64,000 nt of DNA from Urophycis tenuis (Eukaryota; Chordata; Actinopteri; Gadiformes; Phycidae): NCBI GenBank assembly GCA_036785325.1, contig JAXIVH010000017.1:4151558-4215557 (forward strand). Direction: 5' to 3'. Made by a program: the position numbers and the translations under genes. The notes beneath the pieces are model-generated. The model worked only from the letters and a program-made list of their open reading frames with translations, ran no database searches and was not told the origin of the DNA. Below are positions 23,101-35,200 of this stretch, piece by piece. Numbering within the stretch: position 1 is the stretch's first letter; every line of letters starts with the position of its first letter.

Positions 23101-26100
23101 AATTCCTTAGGATTTCCAGGACTCGCTCAAGAACTGTTTTATTATTATTTTTGTGAACTTGCTACAAGACATTTTTATTCTCACCATGCGCTGCAGAGAA
23201 TGACACCATAATGATCATTTTTAGCTTTTACCAAAGTGAGTTCATTTGTCAGTTTCATAATCTAAAATGATTCTATAATTCTGTAGCGAGGTTGTCACAT
23301 GGTGATGTTTGTCTGGTTCTCCTGCGTTGGCCTTTACTCCGGAATGAAATGACTTGTTTGTCTTGCCAGGTCTCACCCCATTGTGATGTTTATCATTCCT
23401 TTTAGAGGCTTTGTCGCTTGTTTAACCAAGGGCTCCTTCCTTTGCGATTTATAAAAATGAAACAACGTGCAACATTTCAGACTCTTGGTTCGCTGAAATG
23501 TAAAATTCAGATCTTATAAATGTCTCTTCGTGTGTACGGACTCGTTTCAAGCAGTGTGTCTACGGACCCTCTCAAAGTGCAAGCAGTGACTCTTAAAACT
23601 CTGATCCCAAAACATTTATTATTAGGATAATGATAATGATTTCAAACAAAAATAATTTATTGTGATCGCATCGCAGTTCATTTTTCTTCCATGCATGGAT
23701 GTGTTCTGGATTCATAATTCTCCCATATGATGCCCTCAGTCAGGGCGTCAATTCTGTCAGGTCTATGTGGGGGCCTCATCTGGCCTGTCAGTCACACACA
23801 GCGATGTCTGGGCTCCACGGCAGGTACTTGACTGCAACACGTCCTAAAAGTGCAGTAAGATAGCGTTCACTCTTCAAGTCTAAAGTCTTGCACAGCAGCT
23901 TTACTCAATGTGGATTGCGTTGACATGTAGGACATGACAATGACCTCAAAAGGCCTTGTCTTGTGTCGCCATGGTGGGCCCAGTACAGCCACTGACGTGG
24001 TTACTATGGGCTGGGGGGCGGGGGGCCGGGGGTGTGTTTCTCAAGTTGGCTGTTTGCACTTCCTGTGAGGAACACTCAAAACACACAAGACACGTACTTC
24101 CCCACACTGATGCTGCTGTTGTCTGAGTGCTAAATTGGACTGTTTTAATTGTCTGGCCTGGCTCGGAAACCCCCCCACCCACTGTTTGCTGGTAAATCAC
24201 CAACAGTGCGTCACACTATGAGGTGTGACATCTGCACCAGTCAGGCTTCCTCCAGAGTCTGCATGGCGGCGGTGGCCGGGAGCGGCGTGACGGGGGGTGC
24301 CTCTGCTCACATTGACAACACCAAACACTTCCTTTGGACCCTTGGTTCGCTCAGTCCCCTCTCTCAGCCGCACGGTGAACGTGGGGGGGGGGGGGGGGGG
24401 GCATCAAGCCGGGGTCAGGGGCCCTGCCCCTGGGACCTCTGGGCGGCCAACTCTGCATTTCCTGCGTTGCGGTGAATTACCATGCGGCAAATTGTGTCTT
24501 TTCTACTTTCATGTGAGGTGGTCGCGCCCAGCCCTGTTGGAGACAGGCTTCCAGGAGGAAGGTTTAGAGCGGGGGTTTCAAAATAAAAGTCCTCTGCTTC
24601 TTTCGTTGGGTTATTGGGGGAGACAAATGCCAGTGTTTTAAATATCAAACCCTTAACTTTCACCCCATGCTCTGCTCTGGTTGAAGTGTTGTAAGCTTGC
24701 TCATTCTCTCACGGTTTCACTTCCTCCTGCTGTCTCTGTCCTGCTGAATGAGGGGTTAGTCTTCTGCCGTGGTGATGGTCACAAAAACACTGGGATGTTG
24801 ATCTTCTGAAGTTCGTCCTGCGCTACCAAGTGACAAGGAAGACTTTTTATTCAATTCATTTTAAGCCAATGATTTGAATTTGGGGCAGTTTTCTTTGGCT
24901 CAACGCTGTAGTGTGAATACCGTGTGTTGTTGATGCATGTGTGTAGTGTTGTCCAGCCCGTGTGATTGTTCACCACGACCGCACACAGAGAACAGAAACC
25001 TAACTGGTCTGAGGTCTCAGCGCGGACGTTCTTCAGGCTTCAGTCGTCATAATGCTTCATTCATTGCAGAGCTGTGTGTTTTCACGATAGCGTTCTCATT
25101 AAAATATCATTGTTTGTAATTGTGATTTGGATGGTCTAATAATTGTTCAGCCAAATCATAGAAGCACAGAATATAGTTAGACAACAGTGATTCAGTATCA
25201 ATGAAAAAGCTGTTTACAAAAGTGTATATTATGCTATCAACATGGATATATTTAAAGTGTGTCTTTGTAAAGAGAAGATGGCACAGACAAGGACCATGTT
25301 GATGGGAATAATCCATGTGGCTTGACAACAAACTAGACGTGTTGCTGCTGTGCCAGGAAGAGATAAGTCAGTTGTGGGTATCAGGGAAGGAGCAAAGTGA
25401 AGCAGTGAAGACCCAAGCCTTCAGAAACAGTAGATTAAGGGAACCCTGGTCATGCACGGATGCAGCCAGCTCCAAGATAGCCAGGGTTTGACATGTGGTG
25501 AAATGTTGTCACACTGAAGATCCATAAGAGGGCTGGAAAATACATCGAAGTCATTGCCTAATTTGCATGGATACAATTGATACTGTGCTAACAATGGCCC
25601 ATATCATGGTACTGGGAGTCCATGATGTTTGACTTGGCCTGAACTTCACCGCTACACCCTAGAAGGTACTAATATGTGATAACGTCATGATGGGACAGCA
25701 AGTAACGACAGGTTAGCCGCGTGAGGGGTTGAAGTCAGGAATTGGCAATAGAGTAGCCCAAGGCTTCTCCGTATGTTGTAACATATGAAGAACATGTTGT
25801 TACAGGTTGCCACGAACACTGTGGTGTGGGAAGTGTTACTGGAGTGAAGTCACTGGGTTGAGAGTGATTGTTAAGCTTCTGGTCCGGGAATCGGGCATCG
25901 ATTATTGTATTATTGCATCTATTACATGCACTCACTATGCACCCTCTATGCAAATGTTGTTGGCATGTTACTGTGGATGTTACTTTGTGCAGTGTCTAGC
26001 TGTCGGCCATATTTGTTCATAGTTGTTCACTTTAGTTTGTGCTGCATCAAAGCTTGTTGCGTGTGAGAAACGTCTTCAGGCCCATCTTATAAATACATTG

Positions 26101-26203
26101 TGTTGTCTCAGACATGCGTGCATCACATGGCGCTTGGTCCTCAAATGGTGTTGGTTCCTCTATCTCAAGTCATTTGTAACAACATTGTTGTTCTGCTTCA
26201 CAG
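20125..26203 (+). other. tln1: Presumed first intron of tln1
   Basis: No coding exon is recognised in these 6 kb. Visible content: a degenerate inverted/direct repeat field (20590–20960), a perfect 18-bp hairpin (22659–22702), a G-run at about 24384–24401 and many short stop-bounded frames without similarity. The acceptor TTCTGCTTCACAG|GAACC closes the intron at 26203. Confidence 0.5.
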
Positions 26204-26233
26204 GAACCACTGGGGAAGTGAAGAACCGCAAAC

Positions 26234-29200
26234 ATGGTGGCGTTGTCCCTGAAGATCGGTGTGGGGAACGTGGTGAAGACCATGCAGTTTGAGCCCTCCA
26301 CCATGGTCTACGACGCCTGTCGCATCATCAGGGAGAGGGTCCCAGAGGCCCAGCTGGGCCAGCGTAAGTACCCTTCCTCTCTCCGATGAAGACGTGGGGC
26401 TTGACTTTAGCCCAGGGTTGAGACGTGTCCACTGTACGTGCCCCTGTGTGTCCTCGTGAGAAATGCACTGATACTTTGTTGATGCTGTGCAAACAAACAT
26501 GTAAGTCCTCTTCCTATGTGGCCGGCTGAGGCTTGACCCAAACATCCGTGGTTGTTTACGTCCATGGGCTGAGTGCTGCGCTCCCTGCATGGCCATCCTC
26601 TGGACGTACTGGTTATAACCAGCGTTGGATGTACTGGTCATCACCAGCGATGGATGTACTGGTTATCACCAGCGATGGATGCACTGGTTATAACCAGTGA
26701 TGGATGTACTGGTCATCACCAGAGATGGATGTACTGGTTATCACCAGCGATGGATGTACTGGTTATAACCAGCGATGGATGTACTGGTTATAACCAGTGA
26801 TTAATGTACTGCTTATAACCCAGCCACCTGCGCTGTGTTCATACATGTTCACCCAGAGCACCACAGAACACAGAGAGAGGTGAAACCACAGTACACATGT
26901 ACCAATTAACCCACTAATGCAGACACATTCAGTACGTTTACATGCAGCAAGAAATTCGAATTTCTGATCGGATCAGATAATGACATGCGTAAGACCGGAT
27001 CACTTGTCCGAGTATACATGCCGTTCAGAGAATCGGATTAACAGCCGGAGCATGGGCTGACTCTGGACGCTATGTGGCGCTGCGCATGTGCAGAATGGCA
27101 CTGCGCGTGCGCAGAATGCAAAATCCGATTCAGATCCGATTGCTGAGTATACATGCCGTTAAAAGTCCGACTATGATCGAATTATCCAGGTGTAGTTATC
27201 CGATTTTAGATGTCCGAAATAGGTCCGAAGTAGGTCCGAAGTAGGTCGGATTAAGGTGTTTACATGCACTTAAAAAGTCCGAACGATGTCTTATACGATT
27301 AGAAATTTGAATTTCTTGCTGCATGTAAACGTACTGATTGATGGATACTGAAGCTAGCTGATTTTGTTCAGTGATCGCTGGTATCTCTGGGCAAAGGGGA
27401 CCTGGGGACCAGAACCCTGAACATCCTTGACATGAAACCTCTTCACAGACACGCATGAACACAAAGACTTGTGTTCTGGGCTTTTTTTGCAGCCAACGAC
27501 TACAGTCTGTTCTTGTCAGATGAAGATCCCAAGAAAGGAATCTGGCTGGAGGCAGGCAAGGCCCTTGACTACTACATGTTGAGGAATGGGGTGAGTTGAA
27601 CATGCATGCAAACATAAATACATGTATGCTCTAAGATCAATACAACTCTGCAGCCTCTCCCTTGCTTCCCTCTGAGCAGTCTGTCCCCCATTTTGAATAT
27701 AACAGTGAGTTGTATCAATGTGGAGCTTTTTGATAATGTATACGTCGCCCCTCAGGACACTCTGGACTACAAGAAGAAACAGAGGCCCCTGAAGATCCGC
27801 ATGTTGGATGGAACGGTCAAAACCGTCATGGTGGACGACTCCAAGATTGTCAGCGACATGCTGATGACCATCTGCGCCAGAATAGGTCAGCGCCCCCGTT
27901 CTCCCAGTGGCTTCACGATTTGAAGTCTGCAATTTTATGTCGATGATGTGTTATTGTTAATGTCAGGTTTGCATGAAAATGTGTCAGTAATAACTAAGGG
28001 AGGTGGTGGAAAGGGACCAGCGATGTGATCGAAGGTGAAAGGAGTTGGGTTCTAAAGATGACGTCGGCTGTTGAGTGTGTGGAGCGTAGTTTGTGTGAAC
28101 TCCCCTCCACATCCGTGCAGCTCAGTTTCTGAATGTTTTTAAGTCCCTTTTAAAGACCCACCTCTTTTCACTTGCTTTTGGCTAGTGTCTCCATTTATGT
28201 GCCAGTATAGTTTTAAATATTCTCTTTTATTGCATTGCATAATTTATTTTAACTGTAGCCCTTTTGTTTTTGTGCCTGAGCTCATTATTTGATTATTGCA
28301 CTTTATTGTGAAGCATTTTGGTGTGGCTAAGCCATCTGTAAATGCGCTATATAAATAAAATTGACTTGACTTGACTTGTGAACCTCCCTTGACGCCACGC
28401 CCAGGCATCACAAACTACGACGAGTACTCCCTTGTGCGGGACGTGGGCGAGGAGAAGAAGGAGGAGACCACGGGCACCCTGAAGAGGGACAAGACCTTGC
28501 TACGAGACGACAAGAAGATGGAGAAGCTGAAGCAGAAGCTGCACACGGACGACGAGCGTAGGCCACTCCTCCACCCTCATCCATCTCCACCCCTCCACCC
28601 TATCCACTCCTCCACCCTTTCCACCCTCTCAACCCTCTTCACCCTCTCCACCCCTCGATGCTCTCCACCCTCTCCACCCCTCCGCCCCCTCCACCCTCTC
28701 CACCCTCTCCACCCCTCCACCCTCTCCACTCCTCAACCCTCTTCACCCCCTCCACCCCTCCATGCTCTCCACCCTCTCCACCATCTCCACCCTCTCCACT
28801 CCTCCACCCTCTCAACCCTCTTCACCCTCTCCACCCCTCCATGCTCTCCACTCTCTCAACCCTCTCCACCCCTCCATGCTCTCCACCATCTCCACCCCCT
28901 CCACTCTTCCATCCTCTCCACCCCTCCACCCTCTCCACCCCTCCGCCCTCTCCACCCTCTCCATACACAGACTGGTACACTCCATACTGGCCATAGACTA
29001 AGCCTTGCTCCCCCCCCGCCCCAGTGAACTGGTTGGACCACGGCAGGACGCTGAGGGAGCAAGGCGTGGAGGAGTTTGAGATGCTCCTGCTCAGGAGGAA
29101 GTTCTTTTATTCGGACCAGAACGTGGACTCCAGGGACCCGGTTCAGCTGAACCTTCTCTACGTCCAGGTCCGTCCCTCTGCCGAGCCTTCCTCCTCGTCT

Positions 29201-32200
29201 TCATCACCATTGGAGCTAATGCTAACTCAATGCTATCTGTGATTCTTTTAAGATGTGATCATGTCTAATATGTTATTATCAATTAATTCCATGGGTTCAG
29301 TCATTTCCCTACAGGGAAAATAAAGACTTCAAGAGTGTTGCAATAATAGATCAGGGTTTTATTTTCGACTATTCTTTTAGATTGCACACTATTCCTTTAG
29401 GTTCCTTTGTGTTGTTTAATCCCAATGATTGATTTTTGTCTTTCTCGTGTGTGTTTCTTGTGCGTGTTAGGCCCGTGATGACATCCTGAACGGATCTCAC
29501 CCAGTCTCCTTTGAGAAAGCGTGTGAATTCGCTGGCTTTCAATGTCAGATCCAGTTTGGGGACCACAATGAGACAAAACATAAGCCTGGATTCTTGGAGT
29601 AAGAAATGCGTATTATTTACTGTAGTGGGACTTACACATTCAAAACCATTACTATAGTATGTAATTTTGTCTGGTTGGTTAGCCAGCTGAATAATTTTGA
29701 TACCAACATGTCTTTTTCCAGTTTAAAAGAGTTCCTCCCCAAAGAGTACATTCGGAACAAAGGCGAAAAAAGGATCTTCCAGGTCAGACCTGAGCTCTGT
29801 GCTCTCGACACTGTTCGGTCAGTGTGTTCACACACTGAAGCCAAGCAGTAACCTGCTCTCCTAACTGCCATATAAACACCTACCTACCTACCTACCTACC
29901 TACCACTGAATCAGAGTCAAGACCAGGACTAAATTAAATTTAAACCTGAGACTCCAACCAATGTGTATAAAACCTTTGTTTGTTATATAGTTAATTCATG
30001 ACCATTGATTTTTTTCCCTTTGCAGGCACACAAGAACTCCCAGAACATGACAGAAATCGAGGCTAAAGTCAGCTACGTCAAGCTGGCCAGGTCCCTCAAA
30101 ACGTATGGCGTGTCATTCTTCCTCGTGAAGGTAAAGTCATCGATGACGTTGAAGCAAGCGGAAGTGTTGGGAGAGGATTTTTAAAGGATTTCACCTGACA
30201 TGTGATGCATCCTGAGGACACACTGTGACACCCACCTCGGTCAAACCTTTTGCAGGAGAAGATGAAAGGGAAGAACAAGCTTGTTCCTCGCCTGCTGGGT
30301 ATTACCAAGGAGAGCGTGATGAGGGTGGACGAGAAGACCAAGGAAGTGATCCAGGAATGGAGCCTGACCAACATTAAGCGCTGGGCTGCCTCTCCAAAGA
30401 GCTTCACTCTGGTGGGCCTCCGTGTTCGCCTTGATGGACATCTTCAATACACGAGTAATAATGAGTCCTTCGTTCATTAATGGGTGTCTCCAAACCTAGG
30501 ACTTTGGAGACTACCAAGATGGATACTACTCCGTGCAGACCACTGAGGGCGAGCAGATAGCTCAGTTGATCGCAGGCTACATCGACATCATCCTCAAGAA
30601 GGTTAGTACAACATGTGTGTTCACAGGTGACCGCACTGTATTGGGCTCAAAGGGCCTGTTATACTGGGGGAGGAGATCCTTGGTACCACGCTGTATGGTG
30701 TGTGGTCGATGGTCACATATCTGCCACATCATAGATTCCCAATAAACAACATTTAAAGATGCGACACTAATTGATAAGTTAGGTAAACTAAATGATTTCT
30801 ACATATTGTGCTAGGCAATGGTCTGTCAACAACTATAAATATCAAACAGTGTTGTTATTGTCTTCATAGAAAAAAAGTAAAGACCACTTCGGACTAGAGG
30901 GAGATGAGGAGTCTACCATGCTGGAAGACTCTGTGTCACCTAAGAAGTAAGTACCTTCAGTGTAGTGATGTACCTACAGTAGTGATGTACCCTCAGTGAG
31001 TTAGTAGTGATGTACCTTCAGTAGTGATGTACCTTCAGCGAGTTAGTAGTAATGTACCTTCAGTGTGTTAATAGTGATGTACCGTCAGTGAGTAGATAGT
31101 GATGGACCTTCAGTGAGTTAGTAGTGATGTACCGTCAGTGTGTTAATAGTGACGTACCGTCAGTGAGTTAGTAGTGATGTATCCTTAGTGAGTTAATAGT
31201 GATGTACCTTTAGTGAGTTAGTAGTGATGTACCTTCAGTGAGTTAGTAGTGATGTACCATCAGTGAGTTTGTAGTGATGTACCTTCAGTGAGATCGTAGT
31301 GATGTACCGTCAGTGAGTTAGCAGTGAGGCGCCTCCACCCAACCCCCCCCGCTAAGCGCTGTGGCCCCCCAGGTCCACCGTCATGCAGCAGCAGGTCAAC
31401 AAGATGGGCCGGGTGGAGACGGGCTCGGTGGCGTTGCCCGCCATCATGCGCTCTGGTGCCGGCGGCCCGGAGAACTTCCAGATGGGCTCCATGCCCCAGG
31501 CCAAGCAGCACATCACCAGCGGTCAGATGCACCGCGGACACATGCCCCCCCTGGTGAGGAGGCGCTGATCGGGTTCGGACCGGACCTCGTTAGACTTCAT
31601 ATCAGATCAAGGGGAGGACGAAACTGAAGGATATTGTAGAGGGGAGCTTAGCGCCTGCAGGGAGAAGGTCTTCCTTAGAGACACCTTTCTCTGGGGTCGT
31701 TGTTACACTGGCCTCTACATTACAAAATTATGAATATAATGCATTTGTTTAAAATTGAGATAACTCTAACAGGGATGGTTCTGTGTGTGTGTCTTAATCA
31801 GAAGGCTTGCCGGTAGAACCGTGCAGCCCATTGTTTGTGTAACCCGTCTCTTCTCTGACAGACCTCGGCCCAGCAGGCTCTCACGGGAACCATCAACTCC
31901 AGTATGCAGGCTGTCAACGCGGCCCAGGCGTCTTTAGATGAACTGGACGCCCTCCCGCCCCTGGGGACCGACGCCGTGAGTACAAAGAATCATCACCACT
32001 TAATGCAGAGACTATAGTGTGTGTGTGTGTGTGTGTGTGTTCACAGGTGAACTGAGCCTACCGACCTTGACCTCTGCTCATAAGAAAACACGTTTCTGTT
32101 CCCAGGCCTCCCAAGCCTGGCGCAGGAACAAGATGGATGAATCCAAACACGAGATTCACTCCCAGGTGGACGCCATCACGGCCGGCACCGCCTCCATGGT

Positions 32201-35200
32201 CAACCTCACTGCAGGTGGAGTCAGCGTCTTCAGTGTATACCCTACCCTATCAGTATAGCCACAAGTTCTGCTATAACATAGTAGGACTGCTGCAGCCTGG
32301 ATTAGTGCGCCCCTTAAAAAGTGTGTCCTGCAAGGAAGGACTGCTGAGACAAACTGAGACAGCATTAGAACAAATAACAGCACAATAACTGTGTATACTA
32401 ATAAAACCATTCAAGGTTGAGGACTGTATACCTATAGGCTGTTGGGTTGTGAAACAGGCCTCCTGTAGTCAGTGGTATTCAATAGGAAAAGTCTCAGCTG
32501 AAACGGGAGCACCCTGCAGTTACCCTGATCCGTGTTCCCCGGCTCCACTCCTGACTCCCTCATCCGCCCCTCAGGAGACCCCGCAGACACGGACTACATG
32601 GCCGTGGGCTGCGCCGTGACCACCATCTCCTCCAACCTGACGGAGATGTCCAAGGGCGTGAAGCTCCTGGCCGCGCTCATGGAGGACGAGGGCGCCAACG
32701 GACAGCAGCTGCTGGGGGCGGCGAAGAACCTCGCCGGCGCCGTCTCCACCATGCTGAAGACGGCCCAGCCCTCTAACACAGAGGTCTGAACACCAGACAC
32801 TGCATGCTAACACAGAGGTCTGAACACCAGACACAGCATGCTAACACAGAGGTCTGAACACCAGACACAGCATGCTAACACAGAGGTCTGAACACTAGAC
32901 ACAGAATGCTAACACAGAGGTCTGAACACTAGACACAGCATGCTAACACAGAGGTCTGAACACCAGACACGGCATGCTAACACAGAGGTCTGAACACCAG
33001 ACACGGCATGCTAACACAGAGGTCTGAACACTAGACACAGCATGCTAACACAGAGGTCTGAACACTAGACACAGCATGCTAACACAGAGGTCTGAACACT
33101 AGACACAGCATGCTAACACAGAGGTCTGAACACTAGACACAGCATGCTAACACAGAGGTCTGAACACTAGACACAGCATGCTAACACAGAGGTCTGAACA
33201 CCAGACACGGCATGCTAACACAGAAGGCTGAACACCAGACAAAGAATGCTAACACAGAAGGCTGAACACCAGACACAGCATGTTAACACAGAGGTCTGAA
33301 CACCAGACACAGCAGGCTAACACAGAAGTCTGAACACTAGACACAGCATGCTAACACAGAGGTCCGAACACTAGACACAACATGCTAACACAGAGGGCTG
33401 AACACTAGACGCAGCATGCTAACACAGAGGTCTGAACACCAGACACAACATGCTAACACAGAGGTCTGAACAACAGGCACAGCATGCTAACACAGAGGTC
33501 TGAACACCGGACACAGCATGCTAACACAGAGGTCTGAACACCAGACACAGCATGCTAACACAGAGGTCTGAACAACAGGCACAGCATGCTAACACAGAGG
33601 TCTGAACGCTAGACACTGTTCATACAGTGTTTTGCCAAGAAAAACAGATATTTTAATCGGAAGATCCTCACTGTACTTTTTGACCCGCAGCCCCGGCAGA
33701 ACCTGCTGCAGGCTGCAGGGAACGTGGGCCAGACGAGTGGGGAGCTGCTGGGCCACATCGGAGAGACGGACGCGGACCCTCACTTCCAGGTACGCCCCTC
33801 CTGGACCCCCTGCTGAGGGTCACCCCGAATAACACTGAGTCCACTGACACCATCGTTCCTTTCAGTTCCACAACTCGGCCCTGACGTGTGATCTTTTAAA
33901 GTTTTAGAGTCATGATTCCTGCAGGACGCTGTGGGGTGGATGGGGAGGAAATGGCAGCGTCAGCATTAACCTGGAGCTCTGGCATTTTGTTTAGTGCTCT
34001 CCCCTGAGCACTCGCTGATTAGATTCTTATTCACTCATGCAACACATTGCACAACGCCCAATGAGTTGCACTGCTCCAGATGTGGAACTGCTGAAGCCGC
34101 CTGACAAGAGGCTCAGTGCTCCATTATTGATACTGCCTCTGCTCGGTGCTCGAGTGGTCAGGCCTGAACCCCAACGTTACGAAAAGTACCGGCACGCCGC
34201 CCAAGACTTCTCTTTCAGAAGTGTTGTTAATATTGATGTAATTATCCATCATTTTGCTTGTCTTTTGTGCTGCTTGCAGGACATGCTAATGCAGCTAGCG
34301 AAGGCCGTGGCGAACGCGGCAGCGGCTCTCGTGCTGAAGGCGAAGAACGTGGCGCAGAAGACGGAGGACTCGGCCCAGCAGAACAGGGTCATCGCCGCCG
34401 CCACCCAGTGCGCTCTGTCCACCTCCCAGCTGGTGGCCTGCACCCGGGTAAGTGGGCGTCGCCCGCCGCAGACCAAGCCTGGGGAGGTCTGGGCAGGTCT
34501 CGTACCGCTCCGCAGACCGGAGTCTCCTCCACGTTTCATCCTCACCAAGTGTCTCTTTTTCATGTTTTCAACCTGTTCTTCTTCGTCTTCTTCTTTTTTT
34601 TGTTCTTGCTCCTCCCCCTCCTGCTCCTCCTCCCCCTTCTGCTCCTCCTCCCCCTCCTGCTCCTCCTCCCCCTTCTGTTCCTCCTCCACCCCCTCCTGCT
34701 CCTCCTCTCCCTCCTGCTACTCCGCCCCCCCTCCTCCTCCTCCCCCTCCTGCTCCTCCTCCCCCCCTTCTCCTCCTCCCCCACCTGCTCCTCCTCCCCCT
34801 TCTGCTCCTCCTCCTCCCTATCCTGCTCCTCCTGCCCCTCCTGCTCCTCCCCCTCCTGCTTCTCCTCCCCCTTCTGCTCCTCCCCCTCCTGCTCCTCCTC
34901 CCCCTTCTGCTCCTCCTCCACCCCCTCCTGCTCCTCCTCTCCCTCCTGCTACTCCGCCCCCCCCTCCTCCTCCCCCCCTCCTGCTCTTCCTCCCCCCTTC
35001 CCCTCCTCCCCCACCTGCTCCTCCTCCCCTTTCGGCTCCCCCCCCCGCTGCTCCCTCAGGTGGTCGCCCCGACCATCAGCTCCCCGGTGTGCCAGGAGCA
35101 GCTGATCGAGGCGGGGAAGCTGGTGGCCAAGTCGGTGGAGGGCTGCGTGGAGGCGTCTCAGGGGGCCACCGGAGACGAGGGTCTCCTCAAGCAGGTGGGC

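Larger units (their letters stand above)
26234..30601 (+). other. tln1: tln1 coding exons 1–10: FERM head
   Basis: Exons: 26234–26363, 27493–27590, 27756–27885, 28405–28557, 29025–29167, 29471–29598, 29722–29782, 30026–30130, 30256–30411, 30500–30601. They total 1206 nt, exactly 402 codons, matching the F0–F3 head. Recognised blocks include KKQRPLKIRMLDGTVKTVMV (F0/F1 boundary), KLKQKLHTDDELNWLDHGRT (F1), VQLNLLYVQARDDILNGSHP (F2) and KLVPRLLGITKE … NIKRWAASPKSFTLDFGDYQ (F3, including the Trp that contacts the integrin tail). The donor of exon 6 splits the codon joining FL to DLKEFLP. Confidence 0.95.

Noticed and set aside
28405..29027. Extended Pro-rich C-terminus on tln1 exon 4
   Set aside because: The open frame runs through a CCACCCTCT repeat to a stop at the next exon; the 467-nt intron is not frame-preserving and has normal splice sites.
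33790..34279. Fish equivalent of the mammalian TLN1 cassette exon after residue 665
   Set aside because: The intron is at the right place (coding exon 16 ends at residue 665), but no 51-nt in-frame AG…GT segment free of stops was found; the 66-nt candidate starting after CTCCAG near 34080 has an in-frame TGA.
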